Shown here: in pieces, positions 43,939 through 54,772 of the stretch | Numbering within the stretch: the stretch's first letter is position 1 | Layout of the letters: each line of letters begins with the position of its first letter | Assembly (NCBI RefSeq): GCF_029867415.1 | Contig: NW_026705912.1 | Coordinates: 62,001 to 126,000, forward strand | Source: Vicia villosa | Taxonomy: Eukaryota > Streptophyta > Magnoliopsida > Fabales > Fabaceae | Length of the DNA: 64,000 nt | Direction: 5' to 3' | The notes under the pieces: model-generated | Seen by the model: only the letters and a program-made list of their open reading frames with translations | The model's database searches: none | Told to the model about the DNA's origin: nothing | Program-made: the position numbers and the translations under genes

Positions 43939-46900
43939 AATTTGTCGTATTTCTTATTTCTTAAATGTACCGTTTATTCGTACTGTTCAATATAGTATGT
44001 AATATTTGTACTGTCAGTATTAAATGTTGTACTATTTGTCATAATATTGCTTAAATACTCAGATAATATTTTGTGTGTTTTCTGCCAGTCAAATATTCAT
44101 TTTTCTGTGCATTAAATGATTTTCAGGGTTATTATCGGTAATTTTGCCCGCATACAGTAAATATTAGTTATTTATTATGTCTGTGTTTTTTTTAACAAGT
44201 CATGTAAATAAACTTTCATTTTTTCACATAGAACAAAAACAAAAACAACAAAAAAGAAAATTAACTTTGACTGTTGATTTTTCACTCTAACTGCTACGTC
44301 AATACCTGAACAGTCAGTTGACAGTCAAACTGCTGGCAGTACAATTCTCAGTGTTTTGTACCATCAATTAAATCAATCTTTTACAATTCAAAATTCCAAG
44401 ATTTTTGTTCTATAAGTCTTCTGAATATCACGCGATTAGCAGAGACTCAACACTGCACAAAAATCAGGTACGCTTAACTGTCTCCTACACAAACAGTCCC
44501 TGACTAGGGTTTTCTTGTTTTTACAGGAGAAACAAGTTTTTGAGACCTCAAATGGATTTCATGCACATCCATATATCTCAAAGTACCATCATACAAATTT
44601 TCAAACTTCAATTCACTCAGACGCACCGTCAGCAGCTCAAACAGTCAACAGACGACCCGTGTGACTAAAAAGTCAACAGACAGTCAAAAATGAAATTTTT
44701 TGTCAAAATCCATATTTTGTCAAAGGATTCATCATTTGATCATTGGATGATCATAATTCATCAAGGAAAGATCAAAAATCAACAAAACCCTAAGATTCAA
44801 AATTAGGGTTTTTGCCTGAAAAGTCAACTCAACTTTGACTGATCATAACTCTCTCATCCTTCATCCAAAAAATTCAAACCAAAGCTCATTTTGAAGGAAA
44901 TTCAATTATCTTTCAAATGCAATTGATCCCATGGTCATTGCATTCACCATTTGAAAAATATGACCAAAGACATTACAGGTCATTTTCAAAGTCAACAAAA
45001 AGACACTTTTTTCAAAAGGACACACAAGGAGCATCAAAAATCATTTTGACATGAGACCAAAGACATTGGTTAGAGGACTCTCTGAGGTTTCGAAAAAGTG
45101 CAAGAACTCCTTCATATGACAAAAATTGAGGGATTTACACCTTGTTGAAGTTGGCTAAATTTTGGAAAATACATAAAAACAACATTGCTCAAAAATGTAT
45201 TTTTTCCAAATGGGGCCAAGTTTTCATGGTTCAAACATCATTTCCATAATATTATGGGCCTCCCACGACCAAGACTAAGCCCATACCATTTTTATCCATT
45301 TTTGGCTTAATTTTATCTTATTTTAAGATTAAATTAAAAGGAAAAATGAATGGATAATGGATAGCTTACAATCTAAGCATGAGTCATCCAAAAATCTTCA
45401 ATTTTCTGCAGAGGATTGAGGTACAAGGCAAGAGCATTGAAGGGAAGCAAGACTTGGTCAACAATTCAAAGGTTTTAATATAAAAAAATCAAGAATTCAA
45501 CAAAGACAATTAAGGCTTCTTAGCTTCCATTCTAAGCACAACATAGTCTATATAAAGGCTATAACACTTCACAATCAAAAGAGGACGAATTCAGAAGCAT
45601 TCATAAGCATATATCACTCTTGTAACAACTTGTAATATTCAAAGAAACTTGAAATTCGAATTTTAAGTTTCAGTCAATTTCAATACAAACTAAACATTCA
45701 AACATCATCTCTGAGCTTCACTGAAACTATTCCAATCAATTGCAAGTCTTAAACCTCATTGAATCGAGCTACACAGGTCACGATTTGCTCAAACAAAAAC
45801 CAACTCATATCTGATCATACACGCACATTTAACAAGATGTAGATATATATTTGTGTTTAGATTGGTGCTCTGGTCGTTTCTGGAGCTTTAATTAAGTTTT
45901 AATGACCGTTTGCACAAAACCACCATTTTAGGGTTTCTAAGCTCAAATTTAGGGTTCTTCATTAGAGCCAAAATTAAACCAAATTAAGGGCATGGTTACA
46001 TTCAGTGGAACAAGACGAATTTAATGGTCCTATCGCGCCTGATTTCTATGCTTGTTTACACCTATTCGCTATTTTGCAGGGATGAGTTTAATTTATTACA
46101 GCGCTTCTAGCCAGAAAGCGCTGTTAAAAGTGGTGTCTGGAGGTTGAAGATGATGCGTGTCCTCACCCCATTGGCCAGCCAGCGCGCGCGTTCTTTTAAA
46201 TTTTCCTCTAATCAAGTGTTTTGCAGGTATACTGATTGCCATGCGCCTCAAAATTTGAGCCTTCTGATCCACTTTCCATCCAATCCAACGCGCCAGATCA
46301 TGCATGAACATCATACTCCCTCATAATCAACCACATCTGATTAGTATCCTTTTATTTTTTATTTCTATTTTCATTTCTTTGCAAAATTAATTAAAAATAG
46401 TTAAAAAAATCCAAAAAATACACAAAAAATATTTTTAAGCTTCTAAAATAATATATTATTTTTTGAAATAAAAATATTTCATTTTTCTTCATAATTCCAA
46501 TATTTTGCATAATTAATTAGTATATATTTATATATTTGCTTTTTAATTATTTTCAACCAATAAAAAAAAATCATAAAAAAAATTGTTCTTTATATTAAAT
46601 ATTGTTTATATATTATAAACTAATTTTGTACATATTTAGGATAATTTTCTCTTTAAGTTTTAATTATTTGTATAATTATTTGCATAATTATGTCTTAATT
46701 AACTTAATAAACTTCAAATCAATTTCAAAAATTCCAAAAAAAATTAGTTTTGTTTTAAAATTAATTAACAAGCACATTTGAACATATTTTTAAGCTTAAT
46801 TTCTAGGTTTAAATTTATTTTCTTTTTCTCATTTTAATTTAATTAATTATGCATTAATTTTAAATTAAAATCAATCATCAAAAAAAACCAAAAACATGCA

Positions 46901-47300
46901 TTTCTCTATTTATCTTATTGCAATTTAAATTCCTAGATAAATGTATAGGTTGTCAAAATCATGTAAATAGGCTTAGTTTACATTTCCTGCACAATCGATG
47001 TAATAGCGTAGATTTACTTTCCGCACTTTACATTTCCGCATTTTAATTTCCAGCAAATATAAACTGCGTGTATGTCAAAGATAAAATTGAACCGTTAGAT
47101 CACTAACTTCAAAGATAAAATATCTGAATCCAATCACAATCACACTTGCACCTTTTAAGGTAATCCCTTCTCATTCTTTTCAAAATCAAAGTCAAAATTC
47201 TACTGTTTCGAGAACAAAATCGAACCTTTTGTTTGTATCCGGTGAAAGGATAGATTTTTAAAGGAAATAGGATAAAGACCTTACAACTCAGGGTAGACCT
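43939..47300 (+). other. AT-rich body of the Ogre-type LTR, no gene seen
   Basis: The sequence is AT-rich with many short poly-A and poly-T runs and repeated AAAGTCAACA, ATCAT and TTCAAAT motifs. A hairpin-like AGCGCTTCTAGCCAGAAAGCGCT lies near 46099 (described in parts: AGCGCTT and AAGCGCT arms). No reading frame resembles a protein. Confidence 0.5.
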
Positions 47301-48510
47301 TGTTAGAACAAGATTTGTTCTGATCAATTATCTTAGTTTTGATGATAACAATAATATGAATTTTGCTTAAGATAATATGGTACTCTAATCCAATGCAATT
47401 TCCTTTTCAGGAAATATATAAAGAGTATGCATAATTCAGCGCTCAGAAGCTTTGTCTCAAAGGGTTCAGCATGCAACATCAGAACATGGTCTGGCAAGAC
47501 ATCAGAAGATGGTCGAAGCAGAATCAGAACATGGGTCTATGGAAGCATCAGAAGAACAAGAGAACAGAAGCACTGAAGTTCTGATGGTATCACGCTCAGA
47601 AGTACTTCAAGGTCAGAAGATCAGAAGATGCTTTGCACCAAGCTGTTTGACTCTGATGATATTCAAACGTTGTATTCACAAACATCAGATCAGAAGGAAG
47701 TACAAGTGGCAAGCTACGCTGACTGACAAAAGGAACGTTAAAAGCTACTAAAGGCTACGTCAGTAGACACAGCGTGAACAAGGCTCGAGGTAGTTGACAA
47801 AAGCGTATAACATTAAATGCGATGCTGTACGGAACACGCAAAGCATTAAATGCACTCAACGGTCATCTTCTCCAACGCCTATAAATATGAAGTTCTGATG
47901 AGAAGCAAGGTTAACGATCCTGCACCAAAACAACTTATATTAAACTTGCTGAAACGCTGTTCAAATTCAAAGCTCAGAATCTTCATCTTCATCAAAGCTC
48001 ACTACATTGCTGTTGTAATATATTAGTGAGATTAAGCTTAAACGTTAAGAGAAATATCACAGTTTGTGATTATAGCTTTTAAGAAGCAATTGTAATACTC
48101 TTAGAATTGATTACATTAAGTTGTAAGGAACTAGAGTGATCGTGTGGATCAGAATACTCTAGGAAGTCTTAGAGGTTATCTAAGCAGGTTGTAACTAGAG
48201 TGATCGTGTGGATCAGTATACTCTAGAAAAGTCTTAGAGGGTATCTAAGCAGTTGTTCCTGGAGTGATCAGTGTGTGATCAGAAGACTCTGGAAGACTTA
48301 GTTGCTGACTAAGTGAAAAACCATTGTAATCCGTGCGATTAGTGGATTAAATCCTCAGTTGAGGTAAATCATCTCTGCGGGGGTGGACTGGAGTAGTTTA
48401 GTTAACAACGAACCAGGATAAAAATATCTGTGCAATTTATTTTTATCTGTCAAGTTTTTAAAGCTACACTTATTCAAACCCCCCCTTTCTAAGTGTTTTT
48501 TTATCCTTCA
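47301..48510 (+). repeat. 5' LTR of element 3 (1210 bp)
   Basis: The LTR runs from TGTTAGAACAAGATTTGTTC to TTTTTTTATCCTTCA. Three tandem copies of the CTAGAGTGATCGTGTGGATC module lie at 48131-48322. A TATAAATATG box at about 47880 is a candidate LTR promoter. Confidence 0.93.
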
Positions 48511-48512
48511 AT

Positions 48513-48524
48513 TGGTATCAGAGC
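48513..48524 (+). promoter_or_regulatory. Primer-binding site (initiator tRNA-Met), element 3
   Basis: TGGTATCAGAGC lies two bases after the 5' LTR, an exact match to the plant initiator tRNA-Met site. Confidence 0.9.
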
Positions 48525-48596
48525 GCCGGTTCTAAGGTGCAAGCACTTAACCGTGTTTAGAAAAGATTCAGGAAGAGAAAAACGCTTCAGTAAAAG

Positions 48597-50516
48597 ATGG
48601 TTGATGAAAGTGAAAAGTCTACACCTGCATCTACATCTGGCTCTGCTGAGCAATACAACGGTAACAATGGTTATACTAGACCGCCGGTATTTGATGGTGA
48701 AAACTTTGAATACTGGAAAGATAAACTGGAAAGTTACTTTCTGGGTCTAGATGGTGATCTATGGGATCTTCTGATGGATGGTTACAAACATCCAGTAAAT
48801 GCCAGAGGCGTAAAGCTGACAAGGCAAGAAATGAATGATGATCAGAAAAAGCTTTTCAGGAATCATCATAAATGCAGAACTGTTTTGCTGAATGCTATCT
48901 CTCATGCTGAGTATGAGAAGATATCTAACAGGGAAACGGCCTATGACATATATGAGTCCTTGAAAATGACTCATGAAGGAAATGCTCAAGTCAAGGAGAC
49001 TAAAGCTCTAGCTTTAATCCAGAAGTATGAAGCCTTCAAGATGGAGGATGATGAAGACATTGAAAAGATGTTTTCAAGATTTCAAACTCTTACTGCTGGA
49101 TTGAGAGTTCTTGACAAGGGATACACCAAGGCTGATCACGTAAAGAAGATCATCAGAAGCTTACCCAGAAGATGGGGTCCTATGGTGACTGCATTCAAGA
49201 TTGCAAAGAATCTGAATGAAGTTTCTCTGGAAGAGCTTATCAGTGCCTTGAGAAGCCATGAAATAGAGCTGGACGCAAATGAGCCTCAAAAGAAAGGTAA
49301 GTCTATTGCATTAAAATCCAATATCAAGAAATGCACTAATGCTTTTCAGGCTAGAGAAGAAGATCCTGAAGAATCAGAATCTGAAGAAGAAGATGAACTG
49401 TCCTTGATCTCCAGAAGGCTAAATCAACTCTGGAAGACCAAGCAAAGGAAGTTCAGAGGCTTCAGAAGTTCAAAGAAATTTGAACGTGGAGAATCTTCTG
49501 ATGACAGAAGATTTGACAAGAAGAAGGTCATGTGCTATGAATGCAATGAGCCTGGACACTTCAAGAATGAATGTCCAAATCTTCAGAAGGAAAATCCCAA
49601 GAAGAAGTTTCATAAGAAGAAAGGTCTTATGGCAACCTGGGATGAGTCAGAAGATGATTCAGACTCTGAAGATGAGCAGGCTAACTGTGCGCTGATGGCG
49701 ACAGAAGATGACGGATCAGAATCTACATCAGAATCAGATTCTGAAGAGGTATTTTCTGAACTTACTAGAGATGAGTTAGTTTCCGGTCTAACTGAACTTC
49801 TGGAACTCAAGTCTCAGATTAGTCTCAAATACAAAAAGCTGAAAAAGCTGTTTGAATTTGAAACAAAGAAGCTTGAGTTGGAGAATTCTGAATTAAAAGA
49901 AAAACTTTTAAAATTATCCAATCATGTTGGATCTCCTTCTGATTCAGAAAAATCCACTCCTAGTCTAAACCATATTCTGAAAGAATATGATTTAAGTTTC
50001 AGGAAGTTCTTATCTAGAAGTATTGGCAGAAGTCAGCTAGCTTCTATGATATATGCTGTGTCTGGAAACAAAAGAGTTGGCATTGGTTTTGAGGGTGAAA
50101 CCCCATACAAACTTGAACCTGTTGATGAAATGAAATTCACATACAAGCCATTGTATGATCAGTTCAAGTATGGCCACTCCCATGATATTAGGCACACTTC
50201 ACATGCTCAAAGTTTTCACATAACACACACCAAAAGGCATGTGACACAACCTAGGAAATATCATGAAACTCACATTAAAAATTATCATGCTGTTCCTCCT
50301 ATTGCTTACAATGTTAAACCCAAGTTCAATCAGAACTTGAGAAAATCTAACAAGAAAGGACCCAAGAAAATGTGGGTACCAAAGAAAAAGACTATTTCTT
50401 TTGCAGATTCTCTTGGCGACAAAGAAGATAAAAGTCAACATGACATGTCTCCTGGACTCAAGTTGGTCTCAACACTTGAAGGGAAGAAAGATTGTCTTCC
50501 AAGTTCTGGTTCTTAA
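48597..50516 (+). CDS. Gag of copia-derived element 3 (639 residues, intact)
   Basis: This is the structural Gag protein that would form cytoplasmic virus-like particles and bind element RNA. After an Ala/Ser/Asn-rich start comes a UBN2-type Gag domain (about residues 30-240; PPVFDGENFEYWKDKLESYF, ADHVKKIIRSLPRRWGPMV). An acidic Ser/Glu tract follows, then the zinc knuckle CYECNEPGHFKNEC at residues 313-326 (CX2CX4HX4C intact). Next are a second acidic Ser/Asp tract, a Leu/Lys-rich coiled coil (about 395-450), and a basic tail (KPKFNQNLRKSNKKGPKKMW). It is uninterrupted, while copies in elements 1 and 2 have stops. Protease lies in the +1 frame with a 116-nt overlap at the end. Confidence 0.92.
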   Translation: MVDESEKSTPASTSGSAEQYNGNNGYTRPPVFDGENFEYWKDKLESYFLGLDGDLWDLLMDGYKHPVNARGVKLTRQEMNDDQKKLFRNHHKCRTVLLNAISHAEYEKISNRETAYDIYESLKMTHEGNAQVKETKALALIQKYEAFKMEDDEDIEKMFSRFQTLTAGLRVLDKGYTKADHVKKIIRSLPRRWGPMVTAFKIAKNLNEVSLEELISALRSHEIELDANEPQKKGKSIALKSNIKKCTNAFQAREEDPEESESEEEDELSLISRRLNQLWKTKQRKFRGFRSSKKFERGESSDDRRFDKKKVMCYECNEPGHFKNECPNLQKENPKKKFHKKKGLMATWDESEDDSDSEDEQANCALMATEDDGSESTSESDSEEVFSELTRDELVSGLTELLELKSQISLKYKKLKKLFEFETKKLELENSELKEKLLKLSNHVGSPSDSEKSTPSLNHILKEYDLSFRKFLSRSIGRSQLASMIYAVSGNKRVGIGFEGETPYKLEPVDEMKFTYKPLYDQFKYGHSHDIRHTSHAQSFHITHTKRHVTQPRKYHETHIKNYHAVPPIAYNVKPKFNQNLRKSNKKGPKKMWVPKKKTISFADSLGDKEDKSQHDMSPGLKLVSTLEGKKDCLPSSGS

Positions 50517-50935
50517 ATCTGTTGAAGAAACTATGTTCGTAGGAAATCAGAAAAGAAAGTTTATTAGTCTTGGAACCATCTGTTTTGTTTGTCTCTAAAG
50601 CATTGATGTTTCGTTCTTGAGTATTCTAAATGCTCTAAATGCTACAGAATATACAATATTGAAACATTGATTGTGGACGAATCAATAAATATCTGGTTTG
50701 ATGATAAACTTGTTTCTAATGAAACAAAACGCTTAAGAATTTCTGCAGATACAGTTTTGTCTTATCAGAAGCTGCAGAACAAAGAAGTGAACCTCCAGAA
50801 GCTGTGTATATCAGAAGTAATGGATCAGAAGATCATTCAGATTTATATCAGCACACTTCAGAAGGAGTGTTTCCTGAAGAGAAACTTGATCAGATCAGAA
50901 GCAGTGATCAGAATCTGAAGGCGTAAAGTCTATTC
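50401..50935 (+). pseudogene. Protease and integrase C-terminal remnants of element 3
   Basis: The +1 frame from 50401 matches element 2 protease but is decayed: the active site reads LDSSWSQHLKG. After about 50600 the sequence jumps to the integrase C-terminal part (ESINIWFDDKLVSNET near 50680), followed by degenerate reading to about 50916. The integrase core, RT and RNase H are deleted. Confidence 0.75.
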
Positions 50936-50939
50936 TGAA

Positions 50940-51316
50940 ATTTACAGCTGTCATCTATTATCTGATGGTGAACACGTGTCTGTACGGTTTGTACAAAGCG
51001 TGCAGTTGAAAAGACGCCGACCTAGGTAACTGTTTTAAATCATTTCATTTACCACGTTCTCTCTCCTTACGTCACTCATCATTTAATAAAATTGATTTCT
51101 TTTGATTCTGGAACTGTTTAGTTTATATTTCTTTTTATTTTCCTTTTCAAATCCGTCTCTATATATTCTTTTCAAATCATATCTTACATCTTTTTCGCTC
51201 CCTTGTCTCTCTCTCTCCTTGCATTCTCTCGTTTGAAAAGTTCTTAGCCGTTTTCTAAAAACCCTAATCGAAAACCCAGTTCGCTTTTCTTGTTCGTTTT
51301 TGTTCATTCTGCATCC
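50940..51316 (+). promoter_or_regulatory. Internal promoter and leader of ORF2, element 3
   Basis: It contains AACACGTGTCTGTACGGTT (50971-50989), CTTACGTCACTCATCATTTA (about 51066-51085), a TATA box CTCTATATATTC (51157-51168), a CT-rich leader (CCTTGTCTCTCTCTCTCC) and AAAACCCTAATC (51257-51268) before the ATG at 51317. All blocks recur in order in element 2. ACACGTGT is a G-box core and ACGTCA a bZIP-type site (established motifs), and AAACCCTAA a telo-box. The order suggests ORF2 is transcribed separately from the LTR transcript. Confidence 0.7.
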
Positions 51317-54058
51317 ATGGCTGCCTTCTCATCCCAAAATGCTGAGTCATCTGTTCCTCATCATCTCCAAGAAGAAACTTTGCAACTCACTCCTGTTGTT
51401 GCATGCTCCATTCCTAAAGATGAATTGGAAGTTCTGTGTGAACTCATGGTTGACTTTGACAACATTGAAGAAAACCAATTTCACCTTAAAGAAGACATCA
51501 TCTTTCAAGGATGGACCTCGTTGTTTGCTGAGTTCGTTGGTCCAGTTTATCCGGATCTTGTCAAGGAGTTCTGGGCACATGCTGTGGTTGCTCCAAAATC
51601 TATACTTTCTTTCGTCCATGGAAAGTTTGTTGTTATTACTGAAAACATCCTAAGAATGATGTTTGATCTGAAAAACCCTGAAGGGGTTTATGAGTTTGAT
51701 CAAAGGGCAGATTTGGGAGATGTTCTATCCACTCTCTATCTAAATGTCAAGAAAACAAAACACGTCAAGGATTTGAAAGATGTCTACAGAATCTGGACAA
51801 AGATCCTTCTTGGGTGTTTCTACCATAGGAAAGCAACACATGCCTCGGATTTCATCAGTAATGATCAAAGGTATATTCTTTATTGCATTGCCACTCAGAA
51901 GAAGGTTGATGCGATTTACATTATCTTCAACCATATGTGGAAAGCAGTAAAGGATTCCAGAAACGCTTTCAGAAAAGAAAATGGTGGAACAATCATTCCT
52001 TTTGGTAGAATTATTACAAACCTTCTGGTGCATTCCAAGATTGTTGAGAGTCTGGAGTCTGAAGGTATTATCAAAGACCTTGCTGTCACCTCTGGAGCCT
52101 GTCTGAATGCTTTTTCTTTAAAGAAGATGAAAATAATTGACACTATCCTCAAAGTTCCTCAACCTCTAGCTGGAACAAGAATCAGAAGAAAACCAGTACT
52201 AGCTGACTTTGAAACCTTCTTCAATAGTGAGGTACCTGAAGTCAGAACTAAGTATCTGAAGTCACAAAAAGAGGATAAGAGTCTTAAAGATCAAGACAAA
52301 GGTGCTCCTATTAAAGTGAATCGTAAGAAGGAAGAAAGGACCAAAAGAAAGTTTGATCATCCTGCTGCTACCACCAATAAAGAAGTGGTCCCAGAAGAAG
52401 TCATTGCAAAAGTTGCTAAGGCTGTCTCTGCTGATTTTGAGAAGAAAAAGAAGGAAGCTGAGAAAAAGAAGAAGAAGTCAAATAACAATGCTGAGATTGT
52501 TGAAGTTGTTGAGAAGAAGAAAATCAGAAAAAGAAAGATGATTCTTCAAGAATCTGATGAAGAAAATATCTCTCAAGAGGCTGAGAATCAACCAGAAGTT
52601 CTGGCATATGTCAGAAGGAAAGAAATCGCTAGCGGCAAAACAAAGATTATTGAAGAGCCGAAGAGTAAGAAGCAGAAGAAGACTGAGGATGTGGCCAAAG
52701 CTTTTCTGAGAGGTTCCAAAGGTATATGCATTTCTGAACCTGATTCTGTTCCTGCTGTTTGTTCAGAAGCTGCACCAATAGAGGTTGTCCCTACACCTGA
52801 ACCAGAAAAAGCCACATCAGAATCACCTGTCTTTGTCCATGTTCTTACACCTCCATCTTCTCCTATAACCATTCCTTCCTCTCCACCTACCATAAATCCT
52901 GTTCTGGATATACCACCCCTTCAAACTCTCTTTCCATCTCAACCTTCTCTCAATGCCACTCTTGAACATACTCCCTCCACCTCTCAAAACAATCTTTGTG
53001 ATTCTCCTCTTCCAACCTCTGCATCACATGAGCAGCTGCTCCGTGATTGCAACTACACTCCCAAGCCTCGTCCTGAAGCTGAAGTGGTAGTGTTAGATTC
53101 TGATACTGAAGCAGAATCTTCTTATAGGTTGGATAGAGAACCTCATCCGTACTTCACTTCCAACCTTGCCTTTTCAAAAACCCAAATAAAATTCCGCCCT
53201 GTATATCCTATTGGTGTAGTTTTTGAAAACATAAAGAGGAATCTCAGAAGTACCTTTGATACTCTCAGAATTGCTGAAAGTTCTGGATTGAATGATGTTG
53301 CTATGCGGAACTTCTGGAGGATCTTTCGCAGAGAATCAGATGCTCTGTTTTTAGAACTTCAGGAAGCCTGTGTAGCTGCTGCCCCACGGCCTCGTGGAAT
53401 TCTGAGGAATTATGAAGACTTCTGGTTTGCTAGTCTCAAAGGAAGACATCTGTTGGAAGAGAAGCCCTTCTTGGATGAGATGGAACAATTAAGATTGGCT
53501 GCTGAAATGGAAGCAAATCCATGCAGGGATATTGTTATCTTTATTCCTGATTATCCTGTTCTGCTCGGAGATTTCAAGACTCTTTTTGACTTTCTGAGGG
53601 AAAACCCATCTAAGGAAGATCCAAGCTTGGTCATTCCAGAAGTTGTTGACCCACCAGAAGTTGAAGGTCCTTCTGCTCCCAGGAATCTAGCTGCCATTCT
53701 TCAGGCACTTGAAAATGGAGACTCGGAAATTCCTGCTGCAGAATATGGAGATGCTTCTATGCAAGAAGCAGATGCTGAAGATCATGTTGCTAAAACTGTT
53801 CCTGTTGAGGAAATCCCTGCAAATGATCTATCTATGGAAGCTGCAGATCAACATGTCATCCCTGTGGATAGAAGCGTTGAAGCTTCTTCTGATGAATCTT
53901 CTCGTCTTGCAAGGACTCTGGAAGAAATTCAGAAGAGACAGGATGAGCAAAGCTCACTCAATGCTGAGTATAGCGCTTTCATGGTGAGGCAAGAAGGACA
54001 CAACAATAAGGTTCAAGAGATGCTGACCAAGATCTTGTCAAGACTAGGGCCATCTTAG
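51317..54058 (+). CDS. ORF2 of the copia-derived family: intact 913-residue protein, function unknown
   Basis: The start is the ATG at 51317 (MAAFSSQNAESS); the frame is open to TAG at 54056-54058. A globular N-terminal part spans about residues 1-330 (LVKEFWAHAVVAPKSILSFV, LLGCFYHRKATH, FGRIITNLLVH). A Lys/Glu-rich stretch (about 335-455) contains EKKKKKS and KKKIRKRK, likely nuclear targeting. A Pro/Ser/Thr-rich linker covers about 490-570. A conserved C-terminal part (about 615-815) includes MRNFWRIFRRESDAL, RPRGILRNYEDFWF and AAEMEANPCRDIVIF. The last 50 residues look like a coiled coil. I see no signal peptide, membrane segment or polymerase, nuclease or protease motif. It sits where SIRE-type elements carry their env-like ORF, but it looks soluble and has its own promoter. 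It may be a captured host gene or belong to the loosely named plant transposon protein families; I cannot decide. Confidence 0.9.
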   Translation: MAAFSSQNAESSVPHHLQEETLQLTPVVACSIPKDELEVLCELMVDFDNIEENQFHLKEDIIFQGWTSLFAEFVGPVYPDLVKEFWAHAVVAPKSILSFVHGKFVVITENILRMMFDLKNPEGVYEFDQRADLGDVLSTLYLNVKKTKHVKDLKDVYRIWTKILLGCFYHRKATHASDFISNDQRYILYCIATQKKVDAIYIIFNHMWKAVKDSRNAFRKENGGTIIPFGRIITNLLVHSKIVESLESEGIIKDLAVTSGACLNAFSLKKMKIIDTILKVPQPLAGTRIRRKPVLADFETFFNSEVPEVRTKYLKSQKEDKSLKDQDKGAPIKVNRKKEERTKRKFDHPAATTNKEVVPEEVIAKVAKAVSADFEKKKKEAEKKKKKSNNNAEIVEVVEKKKIRKRKMILQESDEENISQEAENQPEVLAYVRRKEIASGKTKIIEEPKSKKQKKTEDVAKAFLRGSKGICISEPDSVPAVCSEAAPIEVVPTPEPEKATSESPVFVHVLTPPSSPITIPSSPPTINPVLDIPPLQTLFPSQPSLNATLEHTPSTSQNNLCDSPLPTSASHEQLLRDCNYTPKPRPEAEVVVLDSDTEAESSYRLDREPHPYFTSNLAFSKTQIKFRPVYPIGVVFENIKRNLRSTFDTLRIAESSGLNDVAMRNFWRIFRRESDALFLELQEACVAAAPRPRGILRNYEDFWFASLKGRHLLEEKPFLDEMEQLRLAAEMEANPCRDIVIFIPDYPVLLGDFKTLFDFLRENPSKEDPSLVIPEVVDPPEVEGPSAPRNLAAILQALENGDSEIPAAEYGDASMQEADAEDHVAKTVPVEEIPANDLSMEAADQHVIPVDRSVEASSDESSRLARTLEEIQKRQDEQSSLNAEYSAFMVRQEGHNNKVQEMLTKILSRLGPS

Positions 54059-54225
54059 CTTGAGTCTGTATTGTTTCTTTCTTTTCGTTGCATCTGTCTT
54101 TGTGCATCTGATCTTACTTATCTTCATGTACTTCTGTACCTGCTGTTTGAACTTCAATGAAATCATCTTCTTCCTCCGTGTGTTTCGTTTTGTTTGTCTC
54201 TGAATATTTTTTGCTTTTTGATGAT

Positions 54226-54245
54226 ATGACAAAAAGGGGGAGAAG
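54226..54245 (+). promoter_or_regulatory. Polypurine tract-like site after ORF2
   Basis: ATGACAAAAAGGGGGAGAAG lies 170 bp after the ORF2 stop. It is also present in element 2 (about 19494-19512, minus). It resembles the true polypurine tract at the 3' LTR but lies 1.1 kb upstream. Confidence 0.5.
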
Positions 54246-54772
54246 ATAAATGATAAATGATTTGATTAATCTATCAGTTGCTGGGTAAAGCTCCCACACA
54301 TTCACTAACAAGAACTGCAAGTTCTATATGGTTAAGTGTTTTGCAGGTATAAAGAAGTGAAGAAAATCTTCAAAGCAAACACAAGAAGCAAAAACCATAA
54401 GAAGTGTTATTCTGTAAAAAGAATAAGCTCATGGAAACTGAAGCAAGCTGAGTGCTATCAAGCTTCAGAAATCAGAAGCAAGAAAGAAGAATGAATCAGA
54501 AGCACTGATAATAGAATTTGATCCATATTTGTCTATTTGTTCTGACAAAATTCTATTTGCTCTGATACATTATTTTAGCCTATATGGCTCTGATACATAT
54601 CATGTGTTCAAATATACATTTTATGTTCTGACTCGTTCATGCTGACTTTTGTCGTTTAGTTTTTGTTCTGTAACATTTCAGGATGTAGAGATGCTCAGAT
54701 GATGCTCTGGTACATTCAACAATGTTCTGATACAAATCTAGCATGAAGTGATGTTGGTAGAAATTCAAAGCT

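Noticed and set aside
47452..47751. 99-codon frame present in both LTRs of element 3 (also 55491-55790)
   Set aside because: It lies in LTR DNA made of CAGAAG-type repeats, has no related protein, and is duplicated only because LTRs are.
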